The translations under genes were made by a program, and so were the position numbers. 64,000 nt of DNA, taken from Caecitellus pseudoparvulus. Taxonomy: Eukaryota > Bigyra: Bicosoecida. Below the pieces are notes generated by a model, which worked only from the letters and a program-made list of their open reading frames with translations, did not search any database and had not been told where the DNA came from. Every line of letters starts with the position of its first letter. Position 1 is the first letter of the stretch. The DNA lies in contig CBFFRQ010000069.1 in NCBI GenBank assembly GCA_965644315.1, positions 868,001-932,000 of the forward strand. Reading direction: 5' to 3'. This document shows, in pieces, positions 29,501 through 37,055 of this stretch.

Positions 29501-30763
29501 CAGCCCGCCCTCGGGTTGGCTCCTACCCTGGGCCCTCCACACACACCTCTCTTTGTCCCACTTGATCCTTGCACAGCTGCTTCGTGGAGCCGGCAGCTGC
29601 CCCATAGACAGTGGGTGTTTTACTTGCTGCGAGCGAAAGCTGGCGTGCCAGGCTAGCAGTGGCTGAAGCTGCAGCTGTAAAGCTTGCACAATGCTGCTGA
29701 TGGCACAGGATGTCAGCAGGCCAGCCGGGACAACAGCGTACGAGCCGGCACATGTCGCAGGATGTGGCGGGAACAGGAAAGGGGCCGCCACAGGCACCAG
29801 TGTGTTGGGAGGCGTGTGCTCGCCTGCTGAAGAGCGATCAGTGTCACTTGAGGAAACCAACCCGACGAGGACGTCTTTCGTCTCCAACGGCAGCGGTGAC
29901 GTCGCTCGAAGCACGGCGCGGATGGCTTGCAAGATGCAACTGTAGAGGGCCATTCGCGACAGCTGAGGCCGTGAGAAATCGACGTCTTGCCAGGGAACTG
30001 GAGGCTCCAGCAAGATGCGAGAGCGAAGCATCTTGACTTGGGCACTGCTTGGTGGCCCAGCCAACGGTTGGCGCCGAATGGCGTCGGGGCCACTTCCTGC
30101 CGCCTGCGCCTCGGCCGGGTTCGAGCTCGGAACTGGCTGCGCGCGGGTGAAGACCATGCCGACACCAGGTATATGCTGACTGAGCGCCTTGGCAAGGAAC
30201 TGTGTCACGCTGTGGTCGGCATAAGTCACTTGTACTGAACCTCTGGTTGGCACACGGGTGGCGGCAACTCGTGGAGTGTACGCTGTCAGGCTCGTGCCAC
30301 CGACGCCGAAGACCACGCTTGACTCAGGCAGGCGCCCGCACCCCCCAACAGCATCCAATGCAGCTTCGCACGACGCCAGTTGCTCCTCAAGCTCGGTCAG
30401 CGCCTGGCTCACTTTCACTGTTGATGGGTGCGAAGCATCATGTGGTGGGTCCGCCGTGCTCAAAACGTACGCCGTCCTGTCCACCGGCAGCAGACGGGGA
30501 GCAGGCGAGGAACCCGGGGCCAGCCACGGCCAAGGAATGGACTGGGAGGCTTGCTGTATGGGACGACCAGTTGCCCCACACCAGAGCTGGTTGGCCTCGG
30601 AACAAGCCACTGATACAGCATGTGCTGTTGACACGAAACGCTGGCGCAACGCGGCTGCGCTCGTGTGAGCCTGGTCAGGGCTTTCCTGGCACGCATTTGA
30701 CCCAAGCAGCAGAAGGGGGGCATTTGTCTTGGACACTCTGGGGGGATTCGGGGCGCTCGCCAT
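23537..30763 (-). CDS. SET-domain histone methyltransferase (MLL/SET1/Trithorax type), 2,408 aa
   Basis: This is one exon starting at the ATG at 30,763. The C-terminus (about residues 2,190-2,408) is a SET domain with the expected signatures: SSIDGAGLYATRPV, AEYVGEIV, ARYINHSCDPNC and LTYDYQF, then a Cys-containing post-SET (CKCGTPACRGTLN). This identifies a KMT2/SET1-class lysine methyltransferase, which acts on histone H3K4 in the nucleus. Between the NHSCDPNC motif and the VFVYAGRAI strand there is an in-frame insert of about 75 residues. Upstream, residues about 396-450 read like an AP2/ERF-type DNA-binding fold (IKWDKERCVWRAQ, then LGFFSTEDQAIDAVF). An AT-hook-like patch (KKRGRKRQR) sits near 1,212, and a small Cys/His cluster (CAGCRTGKPHECRHK) lies before the SET domain. 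The rest is long, Ala/Pro/Ser-rich and probably scaffold. Substrate specificity is inferred from the family. Confidence 0.85.
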   Translation of the reverse strand: MASAPNPPRVSKTNAPLLLLGSNACQESPDQAHTSAAALRQRFVSTAHAVSVACSEANQLWCGATGRPIQQASQSIPWPWLAPGSSPAPRLLPVDRTAYVLSTADPPHDASHPSTVKVSQALTELEEQLASCEAALDAVGGCGRLPESSVVFGVGGTSLTAYTPRVAATRVPTRGSVQVTYADHSVTQFLAKALSQHIPGVGMVFTRAQPVPSSNPAEAQAAGSGPDAIRRQPLAGPPSSAQVKMLRSRILLEPPVPWQDVDFSRPQLSRMALYSCILQAIRAVLRATSPLPLETKDVLVGLVSSSDTDRSSAGEHTPPNTLVPVAAPFLFPPHPATCAGSYAVVPAGLLTSCAISSIVQALQLQLQPLLAWHASFRSQQVKHPLSMGQLPAPRSSCARIKWDKERCVWRAQGRSQPEGGLQELGFFSTEDQAIDAVFRVESLAGREELVQEVQSPDQQLLSWLAPAGPPDLAFLLETHRRIAAQVAISHGTYDVASVPATCARSMHAVFTDTLIHALTSSLGIPMQGSQRGHRASADIWHTVRRTSKPVEVRQLVQQRHQPFASMQLGQLAQAATDSAKGACKLPAWALPVPPALLLPTLTWVQNFWKQANLVVTKPATEAPFARLACPQTTQEAVKRRLAAHLPQDLLAQAQSHAGAGTSEARVQEGSEQDKLPLAPMTSEEKAALWGTLCVKQCSVTGVVSRAMPPLMSILAGQHQVWSPVPVATPLLLRANSQQQVALTVQLAHCQLLQHVLEAQQAAPAHPVRELAWGCNPRLVQGITQAGVGSVLDCLPWSASVAQGVLSELIMSSTLHQAQTREAQPAMGAESSAVEDTFDSSNPFIAEWDEFDCPESESREERGAEKSSFASFQLTHLTHAPAASECPAAAARTALPVLLPALRSLQNDQPDVSALQCAALPRHAVVARAADRHRRLAGQASAPAKGSLQAHIHAKLRDSSRPPAPQMHGGPPSTTLNSTAAAPATPSTEAALSRLQPSAMPAHEAAQAVKNQPTDLVSSGPAVVAAPGLLSYSKSCLGESGSSAGFRRTTSVAQSQERPAVSGLSESSTQHALVNAAAEALLEQARKSLPKVLQGPLVPPPPMTGPKYPVWSTSRPVPVSSALPVADAETKGARQSVNRTLAALAYSMAAREWYDACVSLPAQAPIARTRESDGIVSDAPEATGEEAGDAGEDKAASATDSDGAAADATAGQPKKRGRKRQRDGTDDNLRNGTCGPRNWHMLWRYRLGVQGLGDVSDSDSGLHRRHVAPSILAFEEALCSLHGKSQGGDSEEAKDASAPALELIRDAHGPQAIESGSGFDWLVAALLCHSGMTAPKARATAVHMRRGELGMWSSALGWACSTERHPVDNRMHRALQDHSPAAAAAWEKLVEEVYASQESKGALMSRVPGGIPPSFADPLSVSGFEEDVMSLLFPSLQGCSLAGGDDVEMWAAPLLRPQAPRATCFLRGRAVSFAPNRSKPLPVLPDVGPLASVLAAAQALRLLLLRSAAGAGGGASAADLAERVLASQPHEVPVDRISFLKQAMAAVAFPQTFWPFGQEPPLSAEGQAGLDASVQSPPLGLTPLQLEAIRKGMHPRMVAGCDVAQGTAGFGPTLQAGAAELAGLAAQVLHEDPVSALRPSTWKGGNAHGSALRWYLASLIDWLHSLPGHARWLLCVNLSHEVSSQARTSPGARGGQPDAGGPKGPPSNLHALARPYDAVALSNAVFAPHAPLLPASILHDPPSAVLRPEVQRAVDKQLRSRHTEASARANVVPTVIAALRATSEKLTPAVLQGAAEAAVLQVSKSLPQEAGPDAPWQLPSQAVQVVGTLQGDPTQCAGCRTGKPHECRHKQVRCRVMGDGRVQSPIESAALIGERLRGRYAVLRQLLDSIGCSRALGLASSQTPDSPTLGAAVDHVRCRMGLGVHDDAVAGSAVLPNPPLLQGLCMAFGVPWPGSHPSTQSKGGRPITFCAQLLSCVVDVLHGREPGSVLFGEPTPPSGAAQCQVYAALRASLPKPIAHTVQSHAVLGCTPANEDAVFSAIAVREAAQALHASSSKPSPQDSPLECEAGVLGSLVAWRSAMAESLLFPNEGCARAEGHSTWLQRTRLKQQYAAAPPGVLELPEVYGRAQGTEGRALASAVVSAEPHAKRRAVSISASSSPVPEASHPGWGSGYNGVISLDVLSRRARWSVGSLKMGRSSIDGAGLYATRPVPLDDVVAEYVGEIVSGGVCELREGKYGAAGVADYMFRIGQHEAIDASVFGGRARYINHSCDPNCYAVATLPAVERSLGKAQDTSKSDQAIDLWAEGQVIPPAQRGMGYAGPYTAADPTSRQQAASLPPPLAFIGRRLHSRARRNSDRRRVFVYAGRAIAPGQELTYDYQFPYAEKLATCKCGTPACRGTLNNTAVDEE

Positions 30764-31170
30764 GGACTCCTCGGGGCATGCAGCAGCAGCCCCGGGAGGA
30801 GTTGGGCACCGTCAAATGGGTCGGGCTGGGCAGCCAAGGTGCAGGGAACTTTGCACTTACTGCAGCCCCGCAGCACAGTGATGCACTGAGTAAGTTCTCA
30901 GTCCCATCGGCCTGTCTGCCCAGCTCAGCGGACATTGTGAGTTTCTGATTTGCGCTGTTTTGTCCACATGCACTGCTACTGCTGAAGCCTAGGCAGCCGT
31001 CTACACTCTCTGAGCGCCGACAAAAGCAACAAGAAGACTTTCTCCCGGGAGGACCATGCAAATACCACTTGATTGTGCTCTACCCCCTTCACACTTGCTG
31101 GAGAGGGCGACGCTGAGTGTGGTGGGGCGCACCGTGCGCGTTTCCCAGGGAGTTTCGCCTGGCTTTCAGC
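30764..31170. promoter_or_regulatory. Divergent intergenic region between SET gene and kinase gene
   Basis: These 407 bp separate two outward-facing starts and probably hold both promoters. No TATA-like element stands out. One plus-strand frame from an ATG at 30,778 runs 56 codons to 30,948 and could be an upstream ORF or chance. I see nothing else. Confidence 0.4.
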
Positions 31171-32816
31171 ATGGACAAGTACACTTTTCGTGAGAAGGTG
31201 GGGGAGGGCAGCTATGCTGTCGTGTACCGAGCTGAGGATAAACACGGTACCTCATTCGCCATCAAGGCCTTGAAAGACGACTTTCACTCGTGCGTGCTGA
31301 GCAGCTGCGCTGCCCTGCCGGCTGCTGAAGATGGTGCCTGGCCTTCTGCCCAGGTTTGAAGAAGTGAAAGCGCTGCCAGAGGTTGTCTTCTTGGGGGGGT
31401 GGCATGATACGTCCGTCATTCGCTTGCATGAAGTAGTGAAGGTGCAAACAAAGGTGGGTGGCGCGTTCAAGGGTGGCATCGCAGCCTATCACCTGACAGC
31501 CCACTACCCCGCCTCAGGTCTTCATGGTCTTTGACTACTGCCCCTGCAACCTGTACCAGGCCCTGACGTCCATGTCACAAGCCGCCAAGCGCCTGTCAGA
31601 AGGCCAGGTGCGCTTTGTAATGAAGCACCTGCTCACCGGCCTCGCTGCCCTTCACAGCCGCGGCATCGTGCACCGCGACATCAAGCCAGACAACATGCTG
31701 CTGGCGAGCGACAGTGCCAAGGTGTGCGACTTCGGCCAAGCTCGCAAACTTCCAGCCAGCCAGGCGACAGCCATGACCACATACGTCGCCACGCGCTGGT
31801 ACAGGGCGCCGGAGCTGCTGCTTGGCAGTGCTCAATATACTCCTGCTGTGGACCTCTGGGCTGCCGGCTGCACCATGGCTGAGCTGTACCTGGGCAGGCC
31901 GCTGTTCCCGGGCTCGTCAGAGTCTGACCAGCTGTTCCGCATCGCCTCAGCTCTCGGTGCACCCACCGTAGCAGCCTGGCCGCAGGTCCAGTCCTTGCTC
32001 GACCGCAGTGGCCACAGCATCCCTGCGTGCTCCCCAACGCCCCTAGCTTCCCTCATTCCCGGCATATCAAAGCAGGGTGGTGCCCTTCTGTCTTCCCTGC
32101 TCGCATGGAATCCTGCTCGCCGCCCATCCGCCGCCGCGAGCAGTGCGCACCCGTTCTTCGCACAGGGGGACACCTGTCCCGTGCAGCCAGTCCTGCCTGC
32201 CCGGCGCAGCGATGAAGTGGCAGCTGCCCAGGCTGCAGCCGTTGCCGCCCAGGAAGCCGTAGCTTCACTTGTCTCAGCTATACCTGGGCCTGCCCAGGAA
32301 GGCACGCCGGCTGAGGAGGTGGCAAGGGACGGAGGGCAGGCGCTGGCTGCTGCCGGCGCTGGGGGGGGATGCGTGGCGAGAGAGGAGGCCCGAGAGGAGC
32401 TCACGCCTGAACCGAGTGCCATGGATGCCCCCACTCCTTCTTCGGCCGTGCAGGCGTCGGCGGCCTCCCGCCCCGGCCCTCCCTCAAGGGTTCGGCCGGG
32501 GGGCATGTTGGGAGACCTGCTGGGGACAAGTGCAGCGCCGCCCAGCGCCTCCTCCGCAGCCCAAGCCAGTGTGGCATCAAGTTCTACTCCTGCGCTTTCA
32601 TCTGCCCCCCTCACAGACGGCTATGTCCCGTCCTTCATGCAACCTGCGGCTGGGAGTGGCCAGCTCCAGCCAAGAGAAACGGGCGGCTTCAGCGAGCACA
32701 GAACCAAGGGGGGAAGCGCCACCAGCCAACAACACATGGGAGCACCTGATCAATCGCCAGATGTGGGTGGTGCAGGTCCATTCGGGGAGTACGTGCCATC
32801 CTTTCTGCGAGACTGA
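31171..32816 (+). CDS. CMGC protein kinase of the MOK/RCK (MAK-like) group, three exons, 505 aa
   Basis: Exon 1 is 31,171-31,289, exon 2 is 31,354-31,453 and exon 3 is 31,518-32,816. Both introns are 64 nt with GT-AG ends. Splicing restores the N-lobe: MDKYTFREKVGEGSYAVVY (P-loop), FAIKAL (catalytic Lys), then FEEVKAL (alpha-C Glu). Exon 3 adds the HRDIKPDN catalytic loop (about residue 125), DFG (about 144), the activation loop TTYVATRWYRAPE (about 160) and DLWAAGC. The VATRWYRAPE block and short hinge (VFMVFDYC) match the RCK family (MOK/MAK/ICK), which regulates ciliary length and intraflagellar transport. The dual-phosphorylation site reads TTY rather than TDY or TEY. After the kinase core (ending near residue 290), the tail is Ala/Ser/Pro-rich and twice carries YVPSF, the second time at the extreme C-terminus. 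All catalytic residues are present, so it should be active. Confidence 0.85.
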
Positions 32817-32989
32817 CTGCCGCCGGACTCGGGCATTCAACCACTGTGACTGCTTGCAGCAAAACACGGAGCCCGCTCAGGGTGAATAATTCGATTCAGA
32901 TACCCGCGCATGCTGCTTTTCTGCCGCACCGCACACTTTGTAGCACTGCACATGCCCAGTCAGGACCGCAGCCGCCCTTCCTGTGGGAC

Positions 32990-34014
32990 ATGCTTGCGGT
33001 AGTAGCTGTCGTTGCCACATCGCTAGGTGTCTTGCAGGCAGCGCGTGGGCAGCTGGTGCAGGGCATCGTCAACCCTTGGGATGGGGCATTGTCCGCTGGG
33101 CCGTCAGTTCCGACCGCGTATACGTCGCAGGCTGTCTGTGAGTGCCGCGCCAAGGTGCAGCGAAACTCCCCTGAAACGCTCGCAACTCCCCTGCACCAGT
33201 TAAGGACAGCAAGTCGCCATTGACGGCCCTAACACTGGGAATCACAATGGGAGACCACGCCTACAAAGACTTCCCGAATGAGAAGTTCTCTGCTTGGAAG
33301 GTCGTGACCCAACTAGGCAGCGAAAACGTTACCGACCTCAGTGTCTTGTACAAGGTGTGTTGCTGGCGCAGACGTGGACGGCTGGTCAAACACCACCCGC
33401 GTCACACATGCCGCTTGGTACGCACAACCATCTCTGCCTGTTTCTTTCCGCAGGATAGACCAGGTGGCTACTCATACCACCTGTACACAGACGAGCAAGG
33501 GCAGCAGCGATGCTCGACCGGGGCTCAAACCCAAGCTGCCGACATGCTGGACTTTTCCTGGCTGGGGACGTCGCAAATCACTGCTGGACAAAACATGACA
33601 GTGCAAGTTCCTGGAAAGGAATCCCCCACTTTATGCATCGTGTACCACGAGGCGCAGAACCCCAGTCATTTCGCATGCCTCGTGGACTTGGGGGGGGCCA
33701 AGTTTGCCGGGCAGCAGCAGCAGCAGCCTGTGCTGCACCAGGGCGGCTCGAAGCAGCTCTTCTTCACCTCGTTCACGCCCTTGACGGCGGAGGACTTCCC
33801 GCCCTCCTCACCCATATTCGCTGCCCCCGGGACATGCCAGTCCAGCCAAGCCCCCCCATCCAAGCCCGGCACTTCATGGCAGGTGCTGCTGGGGAGCTGC
33901 GTCGGTGCATTTCTTGTCGGGAGTGGAGCCACACTGCTGGTACTGTACTGCCGGGGCAGAAAACGCGAGGACGACCCTCGAGCGTACCAAGCAGCTCTGC
34001 TTGATGTCATGTAG
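32990..34014 (+). CDS. Type I membrane protein with signal peptide, unknown ectodomain (287 aa)
   Basis: Three exons join cleanly: 32,990-33,137, 33,200-33,354 and 33,454-34,014, with introns of 62 nt (phase 1) and 99 nt (phase 0). The N-terminus is a signal peptide (MLAVVAVVATSLGVLQAARG). The ectodomain of about 220 residues has four or more Cys, several N-x-S/T sites (for example NVTD and NMTV) and a run of five Gln. One membrane span (VLLGSCVGAFLVGSGATLLV) is followed by a short basic tail (YCRGRKRED). The topology is type I, plasma membrane or endomembrane. I do not recognise the ectodomain family. The 99-nt intron leaves an open frame across it, so an unspliced form would insert 33 residues. 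It lies 173 bp downstream of the kinase gene on the same strand. Confidence 0.7.
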
Positions 34015-34156
34015 CTCCTCACTCCATCCCCCTGCCTCTCCCTGCGCACTTGTCACGTTCAAAAGGCGCCACTCTGCATGTGCCATCAATTCAATCGTCC
34101 TTCATCAGTGCTCTTGCCAGCCTCGGCGTGCGCGCTCGTCCAAGTGTCCATGCCCC

Positions 34157-35593
34157 ATGGCGGCCCAAGAGGACTCCGAGGCATCGTCCACAGCCAGCGG
34201 AGGCAGCACTGGCTTGGCCATCTGCGTCAGGTGTGCTGGTGGCCATGGGGATGTGACTTTTGCAGTAAACCTCATCTCGGGCATCCTCCACCTCCGCCCT
34301 CAGTGGTGCCTGTCCGTTGCTGCGTGTGGCATGGCCTCCACAGCCAGCGTCTCCCCTGCTGCTGAGCTGAGCCAGGCGCTTAGGGACTGCGGTGTGGCAC
34401 AGATGGAAGTGCGCGAGCTCCCTTCAACCTTGATCGAACCAGCCTCTGCCCACTTCTCTTTCCCACCCAGCGTCTCGCACGTTCTCTTTCTGCAGGGGCC
34501 AGTTCCGACGCTTCCTCTGCGAGCCGCGGAATTTGAGCCCCTCTTGGACATTCGTTGCGGCACTACCAAGGTGGATCCACGGAGGAGTGTGACTGTGCGA
34601 GAGTTTGGTATGGGAGCTTTTACTTCGAGTGGTGGTGTTTCTGTCGTTGACTGCTCTGCTGGCCTGCACCCGGATGAACTGGGCATGTTTCCAATCATCC
34701 CTCAGCCGCTGAGTGCCGAGTCTCCCCTCGGCCTGACGCCTTCCCAAGCGGCCCGCCCCTTTGCAGTCGTGCACGTGAGGTCTGCCAAGCACATGCACGC
34801 TGCAGCACGCTGTATGCTGGGGTTCGCTGCTTTGTCTGGCGAGCGGAGCCTGGCCCTGTTGTGCCCCACAGGCCGCAGCTTCACGGCCAAGATGAAGCGA
34901 GGCGCTGGACCTGGTGCTGCTCTGAACACTGCCCCTGACGCAAGCTCCGACCTGCATTTGTCCACATTCGCTCTCCCTGCCGCGGTACAGCTTGTAGTAG
35001 CTGAGGAGCACCCTCTGGCCCCCGGCTTCACTGCCTCGCTGCACTCCTCCGCCTCGCGGCCACTGCCACTGCCCACTTTTCGCGGAGCCTTGCAGCACGC
35101 ACGCTTCTCGTGTGTCACCGGAGATGCCTCCCTGAACGAGGCCATCACTCTGGGTCGGCCCTTCTGGTACGGCACGGCAGGGCATAAGGTCGGCGTGTGG
35201 CAGGCGTTGCTCGGCAGGGTGCATGAGCTGGAAGGCGTGCCTGAGACTGCCCACGCAGCAGGGGCGGTGCTGTCTTGGTGGACGTGGGTCAGCCATGGCG
35301 TGGAAGGCAGGGCTGCCGCTGCACACATGCAGCACGCAGGCCGGGGCACAGAACACCCCGCTGCTCAGCCTCACGATGATTGGCCCACACTGCTCAAAGC
35401 CTTGCAACCCCTCGGAGGTGACTGGGCAGCGCTCGAGGTCGCCTTTGCCAAAGTCTGCACAGCCCTGACTTCCTCCCTGTGCACGCTTCCTCAGCGGCTG
35501 GTGGCAGCCTTGGAAGGCTCTGACTCTTTTGGCGGAGAGGATGCTGCACCTCCAAAGAAGGACCCGGCGCCAGAGCTGGCAGCCACAGCGTAG
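34157..35593 (+). CDS. Unassigned soluble protein with GT-B-like features (478 aa)
   Basis: The chosen start is the ATG at 34,157, where acidic and Ser-rich residues precede a Rossmann-like opening (AICVRCAGGHGDVTFAVNLI). The frame is open further upstream, but that part overlaps the end of the previous gene in another frame. Near the C-terminus, VTGDASLNEAITLGRPFWY followed by GHK resembles the donor-binding region of GT-B glycosyltransferases, where a Gly-Asp/Ser-x-x-Glu-Ala motif is followed by GKPF/GRPF. No signal peptide or membrane span is seen, so it is probably cytosolic. I do not recognise the family, and the glycosyltransferase suggestion rests on two motifs only. The last 25 residues are charged and disordered. 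Confidence 0.55.
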   Translation: MAAQEDSEASSTASGGSTGLAICVRCAGGHGDVTFAVNLISGILHLRPQWCLSVAACGMASTASVSPAAELSQALRDCGVAQMEVRELPSTLIEPASAHFSFPPSVSHVLFLQGPVPTLPLRAAEFEPLLDIRCGTTKVDPRRSVTVREFGMGAFTSSGGVSVVDCSAGLHPDELGMFPIIPQPLSAESPLGLTPSQAARPFAVVHVRSAKHMHAAARCMLGFAALSGERSLALLCPTGRSFTAKMKRGAGPGAALNTAPDASSDLHLSTFALPAAVQLVVAEEHPLAPGFTASLHSSASRPLPLPTFRGALQHARFSCVTGDASLNEAITLGRPFWYGTAGHKVGVWQALLGRVHELEGVPETAHAAGAVLSWWTWVSHGVEGRAAAAHMQHAGRGTEHPAAQPHDDWPTLLKALQPLGGDWAALEVAFAKVCTALTSSLCTLPQRLVAALEGSDSFGGEDAAPPKKDPAPELAATA

Positions 35594-35700
35594 AACTGGG
35601 CATGCCAAGGATCCAAAGAAGCCAGCTGCTGCATCGCTTCGACTTGCCCGCCCATACCCAACTCTCGGCGGACGAACGCCAAGGCATGTAGTGGCCCTGA

Positions 35701-35721
35701 GGGGGGGAAGGGGGGGGGGGG
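35701..35721 (+). repeat. Poly-G tract in convergent 3' region
   Basis: Two runs of G (seven, then twelve) separated by AA lie between the stop codons of two converging genes (35,593 and 35,764). On the minus strand this is a poly-C tract. It could form a G-quadruplex in the upstream plus-strand transcript or reflect polymerase slippage. It is not coding in either neighbour. Confidence 0.7.
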
Positions 35722-35763
35722 CATTGAAATTCGGTCCACACGAAGCAAAAACATAGGGGCTAG

Positions 35764-36918
35764 TCACGGACACTTAGACTCGGGGGCCACTGCAACCAGC
35801 TCCTCCAGCGTTTTCCGCTGCTCGTGCAGGTGGCTCTCCCAGTCAGAAGCACGGCTGGCGTCTGAGGCTGCGAGATCAGCGCCTTGCCTAACAGCCCACC
35901 TGTGATAGAACCACACGCTTTGATCGTCTGGCTCTGTGAACATGGCAGCCTTGAGGGTGTCGAACTCTGCGATGGCGCGTTGGGAAGTGCGAGTGAAGAA
36001 GCGGGTGGTGAAGCGGGCGCGCCGCTGGCGTTCGCTCACCCGCTCGCAGTGACTCGATGCTGACTTGGTCCAAGCGCCGCAAGAGATCGGCTCGATAGTG
36101 CCATGCCGAGTAGTTGGAGAAGTTCCGCTCGATAAGCTGCGCCGTGAACGCAAGCTCGTCCTCTAGCGGCAGGCTGCCCAACTGCACAATGAACCTGCGA
36201 TAGTTCCAGCAATGAAAGTTGCGCTCGTCCAGGGTGAGGAAGTGAGTGCACAGCTTGAGCTCAGCTTCAGCTGTGACAGCCCCCTGCAGGTGCTGCTGCC
36301 AAGGCGTGCTGCCCTCCGCAGCTGCAGCTGCCTCTGCGGCCTCCATTCCCGGCGCGCTGCCTTGCAGCACGAGCTGCACGATCCACTTTCGATGATGCCA
36401 CGTGCTGTACGACTTGGGGTTGCGGTCAGTGAGAGCTTTTTGAGTCAACTGCAGCTCGCCAGCCACCAGCGCGTGGGCGGCGTCCTTGTCCGACACTCTG
36501 AGCAGAGCCAGCCACAGTTCAGCATGAGGAGTAAGGACGGACGCCGTGCGCAGCAGAGGACTTACTCCACAAAGCGCTTCAGTAGCAGCTCTTTGCGCTG
36601 ATTCCACAAAGTGTAAGCATCGGGGTTAAGCGCGAGAAGCTTGGTGTTGCCTGCCCATGTGAAATCCGTGTCCGTGTGCCTCTGCAAAAGCCGCACCACG
36701 CCGTGCAGCGACTGGACGTTACGCACGGCAAGAGAGCACACTCACACCCGCGATGGCGCCGCGAAGCAGCTTCAAGTATTTCGTGTACTTGGCTGCGTCT
36801 GCGGCTTGCTGCTCTGGGGTGGGCCCCTCCCCCTCCCTGAACTTCTTGCGGCCGTGCTGTGGTGCGGGGAACGTGAAATGGAGGTTGCGCAAGGCAACGC
36901 GGCACAGCCACGCACCAT
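35764..36918 (-). CDS. RABGGTA: Rab geranylgeranyltransferase alpha subunit (BET4-type), five exons, 296 aa
   Basis: The alpha subunit of Rab GGTase adds geranylgeranyl groups to Rab GTPases together with the beta subunit and REP. Exons are 36,918-36,916, 36,856-36,746, 36,681-36,566, 36,497-36,040 and 35,966-35,764. Introns are 59, 64, 68 and 73 nt. The first coding exon is only the ATG. Splicing gives MHGRKKF, exactly the start expected for this family. Protein prenyltransferase alpha repeats are clear: NPDAYTLWNQRKELL, NPKSYSTWHHRKWIV, DERNFHCWNYRRFIV, NFSNYSAWHYRADLL and PDDQSVWFYHRWAV. The size matches yeast Bet4 and lacks the Ig-like and leucine-rich extensions of the mammalian subunit. 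The third intron has a consensus GTAAGT donor. The second intron could instead end 30 nt earlier, which would add ten residues. Confidence 0.9.
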
Positions 36919-37055
36919 GCTGCAGCTGGTGCTCTTTGGCAAGCCTTCCAATTCTCGACGAGCACCCAAAGTAAACTTAAATGCATGTTGTGGACGAGTC
37001 TTTGTCTTCAATTGTGCACATGCATTCCACTTGCAAGTTGAAGGCGCCAAGCGCG

